Below are positions 1-6,401 of a stretch of DNA of 7,648 nucleotides, one piece after another; position 1 is the first letter of the stretch; every line of letters starts with the position of its first letter. The DNA lies in contig WLDA01000038.1 of NCBI GenBank assembly GCA_009705025.1, positions 1 through 7,648 of the forward strand, read 5' to 3'. The notes beneath the pieces are model-generated. The model was given only the letters and a program-made list of their open reading frames with translations, did not search any database and was not told where the DNA came from. The DNA is from Actinomycetota bacterium. Its GTDB lineage: Bacteria > Actinomycetota > Actinomycetes > Nanopelagicales > Nanopelagicaceae. Both the position numbers and the translations under genes were made by a program.

Positions 1-1129
1 AGTCTGGTTTTTCCATACCCATTAGCATTTTGAAAAGTGTTGTCTTACCGGCACCGTTTGGTCCGATAACTCCAACAATTCCATTGCGCGGCAAAGTAAA
101 TGAGAGATCATCAACTAACAAACGATCGCCAAAACCCTTATTCAAATGTTCAACTTCCATAACAATATTTCCAAGGCGTGGTCCAGGTGGAATCTGAATC
201 TCTTCAAAGTCGAGTTTGCGCATCTTGTCTGCCTCAGATGCCATCTCTTCATATCGTGCAAGACGTGCCTTTGATTTTGCTTGGCGACCCTTTGCATTCT
301 GGCGAACCCAATCGAGTTCTTCTGCCAAGCGCTTTGCGCGCTTTGCATCTTTTTGACCTTCAACTTTGAGACGTGCAGCTTTGGTTTCTAAGTATGTGGA
401 GTAATTACCTTCATATGGATATGCGCGACCGCGGTCGAGTTCCAAAATCCATTCGGCCACATTGTCCAAGAAGTATCTATCGTGAGTAATAGCAACAACG
501 GTGCCTGGATATTTACTCAAGAATTGCTCAAGCCATAAAACAGATTCAGCGTCGAGGTGGTTTGTAGGCTCATCAAGTAGAAGTAAATCTGGAGACTGTA
601 ATAACAATTTACAGAGTGCAACGCGGCGACGCTCTCCGCCAGATAACACTGTTACATCGGCATCAGATGGCGGGCAACGCAGCGCATCCATCGCTTGCTC
701 TAATTGCGCATCAAGATCCCATGCATTGCGATGATCTAATTGCTCTTGAAGATTTCCCATCTCCGTTAGCAATTTGTCGTAATCAGCATCAGGGTTAGCC
801 ATCTCATCAGATACGGCGTTGAAGCGATCTAGCATTGCGATAGTTTCTGCAACGCCCTCTTTTACATTGTCTAAAACATTCTTTGTCTCATCTAGAACTG
901 GCTCCTGCATCAAGATTCCGACTGTGTAGCCCGGTGATAAAAATGCTTCACCATTAGATGCAGTTTGTAAGCCAGCCATAATCTGGAGAACTGTTGATTT
1001 ACCAGCACCATTAGGACCGACAACACCAATTTTTGCACCTGGATAAAAGGCCAAAGTCACATCATCAAGAATTACTTTTTCGCCATGCGCTTTACGCGCT
1101 TTTTTCATCGTATAAATAAACTCAGCCAT
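1..1129 (-). CDS. ettA: Energy-dependent translational throttle protein EttA (ABC-F ATPase), 3' part cut by window edge
   Basis: The visible 376 residues match EttA, a ribosome-binding ABC-F ATPase that acts at the E site and gates the first translation elongation steps according to ATP/ADP level. It has no membrane segments and is not a transporter. The protein begins MAEFIYTMKKARKAHGEK. Domain 1 has Walker A GPNGAGKST (38-46), signature LSGGERRR (162-169), Walker B LLLLDEPTNHLD (182-193) and the H-loop histidine 216. The arm insertion lies at about 95-135. The charged linker that contacts P-site tRNA (about 245-305) holds the conserved stretch KGRQAKSKARLARYEEM. Domain 2 starts near 322, with Walker A GPNGAGKTT at 356-364. 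The second signature and Walker B lie beyond the left edge; the family is about 555 residues. A GTAAGG Shine-Dalgarno sits 9 nt before the ATG. The gene is divergent from tRNA-Arg. Identification is firm, because the N-terminus and linker are EttA-specific among ABC-F proteins. Confidence 0.96.
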   Translation of the reverse strand, partial: MAEFIYTMKKARKAHGEKVILDDVTLAFYPGAKIGVVGPNGAGKSTVLQIMAGLQTASNGEAFLSPGYTVGILMQEPVLDETKNVLDNVKEGVAETIAMLDRFNAVSDEMANPDADYDKLLTEMGNLQEQLDHRNAWDLDAQLEQAMDALRCPPSDADVTVLSGGERRRVALCKLLLQSPDLLLLDEPTNHLDAESVLWLEQFLSKYPGTVVAITHDRYFLDNVAEWILELDRGRAYPYEGNYSTYLETKAARLKVEGQKDAKRAKRLAEELDWVRQNAKGRQAKSKARLARYEEMASEADKMRKLDFEEIQIPPGPRLGNIVMEVEHLNKGFGDRLLVDDLSFTLPRNGIVGVIGPNGAGKTTLFKMLMGMEKPD

Positions 1130-1155
1130 GAGAGGAAACCTTACTCGTTAGTGTC

Positions 1156-1168
1156 GGTAGACTTAGCA
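1156..1168 (+). promoter_or_regulatory. Probable -10 region of the tRNA-Arg gene
   Basis: GGTAGACTTAGCA contains a TANNNT-type -10 (TAGACT at 1158-1163). It lies 22 bases before the mature tRNA 5' end, so transcription would start around 1169-1171 with a short leader. The same 13-base pattern, with one difference, precedes the tRNA-His gene at 6249-6261, which supports a real promoter. No good -35 hexamer is visible, which is common in actinobacterial promoters. Confidence 0.55.
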
Positions 1169-1185
1169 TCACACGACCCCTACAG

Positions 1186-1259
1186 GCGCCTGTAGCTCAG
1201 TCGGATAGAGCACCCGCCTTCTAAGCGGGTTGTCGCAGGTTCGATTCCTGCCAGGCGCG
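1186..1259 (+). tRNA. tRNA-Arg, anticodon UCU
   Basis: A complete cloverleaf can be folded by hand. The acceptor GCGCCTG (1186-1192) pairs with CAGGCGC (1252-1258), with discriminator G at 1259. The D arm begins GCTC at 1195. The anticodon stem CCCGC (1213-1217) pairs with GCGGG (1225-1229) around loop CTTCTAA, giving anticodon TCT at 1220-1222. The T arm contains the standard GGTTCGATTCC. The UCU anticodon reads AGA (and AGG by wobble). The 3' CCA is not encoded, since GCAACG follows the acceptor. The gene stands alone between divergent ettA and convergent pstS. Confidence 0.97.
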
Positions 1260-1292
1260 CAACGATTTACATTAGAAATCTAAAAGTTAAAG

Positions 1293-1318
1293 AAAAACGA
1301 CCGGCATATAGCCGGTCG
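1293..1318 (-). terminator. Rho-independent terminator of the pst operon
   Basis: A perfect 8-bp GC-rich stem (CGACCGGC at 1298-1305 against GCCGGTCG at 1311-1318) encloses a 5-nt loop. On the minus strand it is followed directly by TTTTT (1297 down to 1293) and more T-rich sequence. It begins 29 bases after the pstS stop codon, so it ends pstS or whole-operon transcripts. On the plus strand no T run follows the stem, so it should not terminate tRNA-Arg efficiently. Confidence 0.93.
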
Positions 1319-1346
1319 CCTCTCCCTCGTGTAACTATTTTAGAAA

Positions 1347-2507
1347 TTAACCGATCTTTGCTACCTGAGCTTGAGCCTTCTTGAGTAGAGAGCCATCAAT
1401 AACGCTAAAGCCAAGCTTTGCTCCAACATCCTTTGAGCAAGCACTGCTCAAGATAAATGTTGCAATTGACTTCACAGCTGCAGCCTTTGTCTTATCTTTG
1501 TAATCAGTATCTGCCAACATGTAAGAGATGATTCCTAGTGGGTAGGCACCTGGCTCTTTTGTTGCATAGTCATATGTAAGCCAACCATTAGCATCTTGTG
1601 TAGCTGATGCTAAGAATGCGCTTGTTCCAACTGAATCTGGAGCAACAACATTTCCTGCTGGGTTGATTACATTTGCAATCTTTAGCTTATTAGCAGCTGC
1701 ATAGTTTACTTCTGCATAAGTGATTGAATAAGGAGTCTTTCCTGCAAGTTGTGAAACACCTGTTGATGAGGAAGCACCAACAACGCGACCGAGGTTATCT
1801 GTTGAGTTGATATTTCCAGGGAATGCATCCTTGAATACCTTGTTCTTCGCCTTTGTCCAAACAGAAGCAGCGCTCTTGTTTAGATAATTTGTGAAGTTCT
1901 CAGTTGTTCCTGATGAATCAGAGCGATAAACAACTGTGATTTTTTGATCAGGCAATGTGAAGTTTCCGTTGATTGTCTGTGTACGTAGAACAACAAGCTT
2001 GCCACTTGCATCTTTGAGAGGATTACCTGAGCGATCCTTCTTGTAAATGGTGACTGTTGTTGTTTTGTTGTTATCTGCAACGATTGCTGGGTCATTCCAA
2101 CGTGTAATTGTTCCGCCGAAGATTCCTGCAATTGTTGCTGCTGAAAGTTGTAGTGGCTTCTTTGTTGTTGGGAAGTTATAAAGAACAGCAATTGGAGCTG
2201 CAACTAATGGGATGTGAATCAATGAAGCGCGACGTGTCGCTGCTGTGTAAGCACCATCTGACATCCAGAAATCACCGATTGACTTATCAGAGTTTGATTG
2301 ACCTGTACCTGAGCTAGATGATGCATAGCTATATGTATCGGATGCAGTTGATTGTGTTGCAAATGGAGCCTTGCAACCTTCAATGAGCGCTGCTGGGAAA
2401 GATGCACCTGAACCTGAAATGCTTACTCCTGCGTGTGCAGGTGTTGTTGCTACTAAACCAAACGCGATTGCAATAGCTGCAACTTTCGCGATCTTTGAAA
2501 TTTTCAT
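1347..2507 (-). CDS. pstS: Phosphate ABC transporter substrate-binding protein PstS
   Basis: PstS captures extracellular inorganic phosphate and delivers it to the PstC/PstA channel. Of 386 residues, about 1-26 form a Sec signal peptide (MKISKIAK, then a hydrophobic core, then a TPAHA-GVS type I cleavage site). There is no lipobox cysteine, unusual for a monoderm PstS. Binding-site elements can be aligned to E. coli PstS: SGSGASFPA (31-39), the SSSSGTG segment (63-69), D84 in DFWMSDGAY (79-87) and RSDSSGT (195-201, with R195, D197, S199 and T201). The segment at about 244-271, ending YAEVNYA, matches the conserved region closing on the second lobe. Residues about 148-188 form a longer connection than in E. 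coli PstS. The only cysteines are C45 and C357. The strong Shine-Dalgarno GAGGGGAAG ends 3 nt before the ATG. It is the last gene of the operon, 124 bp after pstB, with a terminator behind it. Confidence 0.95.
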   Translation of the reverse strand: MKISKIAKVAAIAIAFGLVATTPAHAGVSISGSGASFPAALIEGCKAPFATQSTASDTYSYASSSSGTGQSNSDKSIGDFWMSDGAYTAATRRASLIHIPLVAAPIAVLYNFPTTKKPLQLSAATIAGIFGGTITRWNDPAIVADNNKTTTVTIYKKDRSGNPLKDASGKLVVLRTQTINGNFTLPDQKITVVYRSDSSGTTENFTNYLNKSAASVWTKAKNKVFKDAFPGNINSTDNLGRVVGASSSTGVSQLAGKTPYSITYAEVNYAAANKLKIANVINPAGNVVAPDSVGTSAFLASATQDANGWLTYDYATKEPGAYPLGIISYMLADTDYKDKTKAAAVKSIATFILSSACSKDVGAKLGFSVIDGSLLKKAQAQVAKIG

Positions 2508-2631
2508 GTACTTCCCCTCATAGGTGTGAAACTAGTTCTGCACTAGTGAGGTAAAACTATTGAGCGGGGGTTAACCAATAGCCCCTGTATGGCAAACGAA
2601 AGTGAACAGTTATATGAACAATTGGTGTCGC
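2508..2631 (-). promoter_or_regulatory. Structured pstB-pstS intergenic leader, possible internal promoter or PHO-like site
   Basis: This 124-bp gap contrasts with the overlapping genes upstream in the operon. On the minus strand it holds three GTT-containing heptamers, GTTCATA (2619-2613), GTTTGCC (2597-2591) and GTTAACC (2575-2569), spaced 22 bases apart. TGTTCAC (2608-2602) lies in the same 11-base register, one base off the optimal phase. This resembles a degenerate PHO box array. It also holds GGTTAACC, an 8-bp palindrome (2569-2576), and a 6-bp stem from two ACTAGT copies (2531-2536 and 2542-2547) around a 5-nt loop. The candidate -10 TATAAC overlaps the repeats. Whether it is a promoter, an mRNA-stabilising structure or both cannot be decided by eye. 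Confidence 0.45.
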
Positions 2632-3510
2632 TTAGCCGAAGCGGCCAGTGACGTAATTCTCTGTTCTCTTATCGCGTGGACGGCTAAAAATCTCACTTGT
2701 AGGTGATGCCTCAATCATTTGGCCAGGCCCGCCATCGGATAAGAAGAATGCTGTGTAATCAGATACGCGTGCGGCCTGTTGCATATTGTGAGTCACGATG
2801 ATGATTGTCATCGTGTCGGAGAGGTGACGGATTGTCTCTTCGATGCGAAGCGTTGATCCTGGATCGAGTGCCGAACATGGCTCATCCATCAAGAGAACTT
2901 GTGGACGAACAGCAAGTGCGCGTGCAATACATAGGCGTTGTTGCTGTCCGCCAGAGAGTGAACCACCATGTGCACCAAGGCGATCCTTTACTTCATTCCA
3001 TAAACCTGCGCGCTCGAGACACTCTTCTAGAAGTTCATCTTTGTTGGAGACTTTCTGCTGAGAGAGCTTGAGTCCCGATAAAACATTCTCACCAATTGTC
3101 ATTGAAGGAAAAGGGTTTGGCTTCTGGAAAACCATTCCGATTTGCAAGCGAATCTTCGTAACATCTGTTCCTTGTGCATATACATCGCGACCATCGAGCA
3201 GGACTTCTCCGGCCATTGCAGCACCCGGAATAAATTCGTGCATACGATTGATCGTGCGAATAAAAGTTGATTTTCCACAACCTGAAGGGCCAATGAGTGC
3301 AGTTACAGTACCGGCTGCGAAATCTAAATTGATATCTGAGAGAACGTGGTTCTTTCCAAACCAAGCATGAATGCCGCGAGTTTCAAGACCTGTGCCCATT
3401 GCGCGAGTACCTGGCGCTTTTTGCACCTTTGCATTCGCTACATCCGCTAAAGACGATGGTCTGGTTGTTGTTTCCATATTCTCTTTCTCGCTTTCATGTG
3501 AGTCGTTCAT
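2632..3510 (-). CDS. pstB: Phosphate ABC transporter ATPase PstB
   Basis: PstB is the cytoplasmic ATPase that drives phosphate import through PstC/PstA. It has 292 residues, with Walker [10 protein letters not shown] (74-82), Q-loop VFQKPNPFP (127-135), signature LSGGQQQR (185-192), Walker B VLLMDEP (205-211) followed by the D-loop SALDP, and H-loop H241. The KPNPFP stretch after the Q-loop and the [10 protein letters not shown] form are typical of PstB rather than other importers. I chose the ATG at 3510 because it overlaps the pstA stop as ATGA and has GAAAGG 7 nt upstream. An open frame continues further upstream, but that part only shadows pstA. An alternative ATG at 3477 has a weaker ribosome site. 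The first 44 residues are polar and precede the usual PstB start, longer than the short leader of most homologues. Confidence 0.97.
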   Translation of the reverse strand: MNDSHESEKENMETTTRPSSLADVANAKVQKAPGTRAMGTGLETRGIHAWFGKNHVLSDINLDFAAGTVTALIGPSGCGKSTFIRTINRMHEFIPGAAMAGEVLLDGRDVYAQGTDVTKIRLQIGMVFQKPNPFPSMTIGENVLSGLKLSQQKVSNKDELLEECLERAGLWNEVKDRLGAHGGSLSGGQQQRLCIARALAVRPQVLLMDEPCSALDPGSTLRIEETIRHLSDTMTIIIVTHNMQQAARVSDYTAFFLSDGGPGQMIEASPTSEIFSRPRDKRTENYVTGRFG

Positions 3511-4556
3511 CGCGCAACCTTTCGAGTACCAAGCAGACGTGCAAGGGAAAATAGAATCAGGACGAGCACCATAAGTACTAGTAAGCCTGCCCATGCACGT
3601 GTAATCGCTTCGGGTGAGCCAGCATTGAAAGATTTCCAGATGTAATACGGCAATGAACCAATAGAACCGCTGAACGCATTTGGATTTACTCTGTCTCCGC
3701 CACCGGTAAGTAAAAGAATTGGCGCAGTTTCTCCAGCAATACGCGCAATACCGAGAATTACTGCAGTGATAAGACCGCTGCGAGCGGCTGGAAGAACAAT
3801 CATGGCAACTGTGCGCCATTGTGTGCCACCGAGTGCAACCCCTGCTTCACGCAAATCATTTGGAATCAACTTCAATACTTCTTGTGACGTTCTAGCAACA
3901 GTTGGAATCATCAAAATGGTTAGAGCAAGGGCTCCCATAAATCCTGAATAACCTTTAGTAATTGGATAGAGAACGGCAGAAAGAATAAACAGTCCCGCCA
4001 CAATGGATGGAACTCCGCTCATTGCTTGAACTAAGAATTGGATTGGACGAGTCAGTGATCCTCGAATTTCAGTTAGGTAGAGAGCTGTAAGAATTCCGAT
4101 TGGAATACTCATGATGAGTGCCAAAACTACCAAGGTCAATGTTCCTGTAATCGCGTGAAGTAATCCACCGCTAGCAATTGGATCTGTTGGAGCCGACATT
4201 GACATGTCTGTGGTGAGTAGACCCATGTGTAATCCTTTGGAGCCTTTTACAACCACTGTGACAATAATGCTCGCGATTGGAATTACTGTTACAACGGCGC
4301 CAATTGCAACGAGTGAATTTACAAAAGCATCTTTTGCTGCTGCGCTTCCGCGAGTAAACCATTGGAAGCCTGCAGTCAGTGCCATATAAAAAATAAAGAA
4401 AAGCCCGAAATAGGCAAGCTTTCCTTTCATTGGCGTTACGGCAACAACAACATAAGTTCCTACTATTGCAAAGAGAAAAAGAGCAACATCGCGGAGGCGA
4501 TCTTTAGGTGATGCCTTCCATGGACGAGTAGGCGCTGGCGCACTTATTGTTGTCAT
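3507..4556 (-). CDS. pstA: Phosphate ABC transporter permease PstA
   Basis: PstA is one of the two integral membrane subunits of the Pst importer. The 349-residue protein carries the permease coupling loop at about 226-256 ([19 protein letters not shown], ending in the hydrophobic IVLP), which docks on PstB. The conserved [12 protein letters not shown] stretch follows at 271-282. Hydrophobic segments lie at about 23-41, 48-66, 80-102, 136-162, 182-200, 205-222, 258-280 and 322-342. The last six correspond to the usual PstA core. The first two form an N-terminal addition of about 65 residues compared with E. coli PstA (296 aa). The ATG at 4556 overlaps the pstC stop as ATGA, with GGAAGG 8 nt upstream. 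The stop overlaps the pstB start in the same way, so all three genes should be translated as a coupled unit. Confidence 0.95.
   Translation of the reverse strand: MTTISAPAPTRPWKASPKDRLRDVALFLFAIVGTYVVVAVTPMKGKLAYFGLFFIFYMALTAGFQWFTRGSAAAKDAFVNSLVAIGAVVTVIPIASIIVTVVVKGSKGLHMGLLTTDMSMSAPTDPIASGGLLHAITGTLTLVVLALIMSIPIGILTALYLTEIRGSLTRPIQFLVQAMSGVPSIVAGLFILSAVLYPITKGYSGFMGALALTILMIPTVARTSQEVLKLIPNDLREAGVALGGTQWRTVAMIVLPAARSGLITAVILGIARIAGETAPILLLTGGGDRVNPNAFSGSIGSLPYYIWKSFNAGSPEAITRAWAGLLVLMVLVLILFSLARLLGTRKVAR
3511..3523 (-). promoter_or_regulatory. Ribosome binding site fixing the pstB start
   Basis: GAAAGG (3523 down to 3518) lies 7 nt before the ATG at 3510, inside the end of pstA. Together with the ATGA stop/start overlap it supports this start over the ATG 33 bases downstream and implies translational coupling to pstA. 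Confidence 0.7.
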
Positions 4557-5542
4557 CGCCCTGACCTTCCAGTTGCGCGAACAATTACATCAGCAAGTGC
4601 GTTGACGATGAGTGTGAGGAAGAAAAGTATTAGCCCAGCAGCCATAAGGGCTTTGATTTCATAAGGACTAGCTTCGCCGAATTTCAAAATGATCAGGGAA
4701 GCAACATTTCCACCGGCACCAAGCAACATCTGCCAATTTACTTGGAAAACAATATTGAGAACCGTGTAAACAGCAACCGTTTCACCCATTGCGCGACCTA
4801 GTCCAAGCATTGCTCCACCAATAACTCCACTCTTACCGTGTGGAATCACAACAGCTTTAATCATCGCCCAACGTGTTGCACCGAGTGCGTACGCCGCTTG
4901 GATTCGATCAAGTGGTGCTTGTGAAAAAATCTCGCGCGAAACGGATGTGATAATTGGAATAATCATGATTGCGAGAACAACACCTGCAACAAATGGTGAA
5001 CGTGTGACAACGTATGGTTCTAATTTGAAAAATGGTAGAAATCCAAAATAGTGATGGAGAAGTTTCGCCCAGTATTCAACACTTGGCATGAGCACTAGAA
5101 ATCCCCAAATACCAAAAAGGATTGATGGAAATGCCGCCATCATGTCAATGACAGTTACAAGAATTTTCTTGAGCCAACCTGGTGCGTAAAAATTTAGAAA
5201 GAGTGCTGAGAAAACTGAAATAGGAAGAGCTATTGCAACTGCAACTATGGAACAAAGAATTGTTCCAACGAGCATCGCTGCAAGTCCGAAATGACTTTCA
5301 AGCACATTGCCTGCATCATCTGTTGAAATACTCCAATCAGATGATGTTAGAAATTTGAAGCCTTCTTGACGCAAAACTTCAAAACCACGGTATCCGAGAA
5401 ATAGAGCGATCAAACCTAAAATAATTAGTGAAGAAAGTCCGCCAACTGTTACAACTGCACGAAAAACTTTGTCAGAAAAACGTGGCTCTGTTGTTAATTC
5501 GCGAGGAGTGGGTACCGCTCGCTCGGGAGCAATCGTTGACAT
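4553..5542 (-). CDS. pstC: Phosphate ABC transporter permease PstC
   Basis: PstC pairs with PstA to form the phosphate channel. Its 329 residues are close to the usual PstC length (319 in E. coli). A polar cytoplasmic N-terminus of about 28 residues leads into a first helix (30-52). An extracytoplasmic loop with FLTSSDWSI (64-72) follows, then the transport core. The coupling loop IQAAYALGATRW (214-225), running on to VVIPHGKSG (231-239), and the following GLGRAMGETVAV (247-258) are characteristic of PstC. The start at 5542 has CAGGA 8 nt upstream and gives the expected protein length. It is the first gene of the operon, directly behind the PHO box promoter, and its stop overlaps the pstA start by ATGA. 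Confidence 0.96.
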   Translation of the reverse strand: MSTIAPERAVPTPRELTTEPRFSDKVFRAVVTVGGLSSLIILGLIALFLGYRGFEVLRQEGFKFLTSSDWSISTDDAGNVLESHFGLAAMLVGTILCSIVAVAIALPISVFSALFLNFYAPGWLKKILVTVIDMMAAFPSILFGIWGFLVLMPSVEYWAKLLHHYFGFLPFFKLEPYVVTRSPFVAGVVLAIMIIPIITSVSREIFSQAPLDRIQAAYALGATRWAMIKAVVIPHGKSGVIGGAMLGLGRAMGETVAVYTVLNIVFQVNWQMLLGAGGNVASLIILKFGEASPYEIKALMAAGLILFFLTLIVNALADVIVRATGRSGR

Positions 5543-5569
5543 GCACCGAATCCTGCTCGTAACTGAGAG

Positions 5570-5615
5570 AAAATAGGCAGATGCTTGGTTACGAGAAGGT
5601 GAACGAGAGGTGAAA
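5570..5615 (-). promoter_or_regulatory. PHO box and promoter of the pst operon
   Basis: On the minus strand, reading towards pstC, TTTCACC (5615-5609), TCTC, GTTCACC (5604-5598), TTCT and CGTAACC (5593-5587) form three heptamers at exact 11-bp spacing. Direct repeats of GTTCACC at this spacing are the known binding pattern of actinobacterial PhoP (Streptomyces) and RegX3 (mycobacteria). The array ends 11 bases before TATTTT (5575-5570), a plausible -10, so the PHO box takes the place of a -35 element, as in PhoB-type activation. The start would fall near 5563, giving a leader of about 20 nt with the pstC ribosome site inside. Induction under phosphate limitation is therefore expected. Confidence 0.82.
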
Positions 5616-5633
5616 TAACGGGGCGCTATTTTT

Positions 5634-5654
5634 GGCGCTCCGAGCGCGAGCGCC
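5634..5654 (+). repeat. GC-rich inverted repeat before the orn ribosome site
   Basis: GGCGCTC (5634-5640) and GAGCGCC (5648-5654) form a perfect 7-bp stem with a 7-nt loop. One nucleotide separates it from the orn Shine-Dalgarno AAGG at 5656. GAGCGC is also tandemly repeated (5642-5653), and a further GGCGCT copy lies at 5622-5627. No T run follows on either strand, so it is not a terminator. It could be a leader hairpin or a protein binding site. Confidence 0.5.
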
Positions 5655-5666
5655 TAAGGTATCCAC

Positions 5667-6245
5667 ATGGCTAACGAGCAACCCAACCTCATCTGGATCG
5701 ACTGTGAGATGACCGGTCTCTCCCTCCTCACTGATGCCTTGGTCGAAATTGCCGTTCTCGTTACAGATTCAGAGCTCAATGTCATTGGCGAAGGCGTCGA
5801 TGTCGTCATCCATGCAACTGAGGGCCAACTAGAAGATATGAACGATTTCGTTCGCGAGATGCACACCAACTCTGGCCTTATTACTGAAATTCCTAATGGC
5901 ATACCAATGGCTGCAGCTGAGGCAAAAATAATTGCGTATTTGGAAAGCGCTTCAACGGTTGCTGGAAAATCTCCCCTTGCAGGAAATTCCGTTGGTGTGG
6001 ATCGCTCATTTATTGATCGCGATATGCCATCCCTTAGCGCATACCTGCATTACCGAACCATCGATGTTTCATCCATAAAAGAATTGGCTCGTCGCTGGTA
6101 TCCAAAGGCTTATTTCAACGCTCCTGCCAAGACGGGCAATCACCGCGCCCTTGGTGATATTCAAGATTCAATTGCGGAATTGGCGTACTACCGCTCGGCA
6201 ATCTTTACTGATACGAGCGCGCAAGGCTCCGAGGACGCGAAGTAG
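5667..6245 (+). CDS. orn: Oligoribonuclease (DEDDh 3'-5' exoribonuclease)
   Basis: Orn degrades the 2-5 nt RNAs (nanoRNAs, including pGpG from cyclic di-GMP breakdown) left by other RNases, in the cytoplasm. The 192-residue length is normal for the family. All five DEDDh active-site residues are visible: D12 and E14 in WIDCEMTGL, D112 in GNSVGVDRSF, H159 in the KTGNHRAL segment and D164 in LGDIQDS. The WIDCEMTGL start and the YRTIDVSSIKELARRWYP stretch (129-146) are diagnostic. The ATG at 5667 follows AAGG with 7 nt spacing. It is divergent from pstC across a 124-bp gap, so the PHO box could affect it. By hand count about 43 of the first 70 codons end in G or C, against about 51 of the other 122, which suggests uneven composition within the gene. 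Confidence 0.97.
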   Translation: MANEQPNLIWIDCEMTGLSLLTDALVEIAVLVTDSELNVIGEGVDVVIHATEGQLEDMNDFVREMHTNSGLITEIPNGIPMAAAEAKIIAYLESASTVAGKSPLAGNSVGVDRSFIDRDMPSLSAYLHYRTIDVSSIKELARRWYPKAYFNAPAKTGNHRALGDIQDSIAELAYYRSAIFTDTSAQGSEDAK

Positions 6246-6248
6246 CAA

Positions 6249-6261
6249 GGTAGACTTTGCA
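6249..6261 (+). promoter_or_regulatory. Probable -10 region of the tRNA-His gene
   Basis: GGTAGACTTTGCA begins 3 bases after the orn stop codon and matches the sequence before tRNA-Arg at 12 of 13 positions. TAGACT (6251-6256) would act as the -10, with a start near 6262 and only a few leader bases before the tRNA. tRNA-His thus probably has its own promoter and need not rely on orn readthrough. Confidence 0.55.
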
Positions 6262-6267
6262 ACTCAT

Positions 6268-6344
6268 GGTGGACGTAGCTCAGCTGGTAGAGCACCCGGT
6301 TGTGGTCCGGGATGTCGCGGGTTCGAGCCCCGTCGTTCACCCCA
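6268..6344 (+). tRNA. tRNA-His, anticodon GUG
   Basis: The acceptor GTGGACG (6269-6275) pairs with CGTTCAC (6334-6340), with one G-T wobble. The histidine-specific extra G(-1) at 6268 faces C73 at 6341. The anticodon stem CCCGG (6295-6299) pairs with CCGGG around loop TTGTGGT, giving anticodon GTG at 6302-6304. The T arm contains GGGTTCGAGCCCC. CCA follows C73 directly (6342-6344), so the 3' end appears to be encoded, unlike in the tRNA-Arg gene of this window. The position directly after orn matches the arrangement known in other Actinobacteria. Confidence 0.97.
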
Positions 6345-6401
6345 ATATTTTCTTAGTAGAAAACTCAGCACCCAGCACGACCTAACAGGAAGCCGACAAG
6401 A

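Noticed and set aside
1880..2407. Glutamine- and serine-rich open frames on both strands inside pstS
   Set aside because: They are out-of-frame readings of pstS codons with low-complexity composition and no ribosome site or homology that I recognise.
2566..2585. GGGG/CCCC stem between pstB and pstS as a terminator
   Set aside because: The stem is only about 4 bp with a 10-nt or larger loop and no T run follows on the minus strand.
3511..3819. Longer reading frame for pstB extending about 100 residues upstream, rich in Cys, Ser and Arg
   Set aside because: It overlaps the well-conserved 3' end of pstA on the same strand in another frame, and its composition is unlike a real protein. The ATGA overlap and ribosome site at 3510 give the expected PstB.
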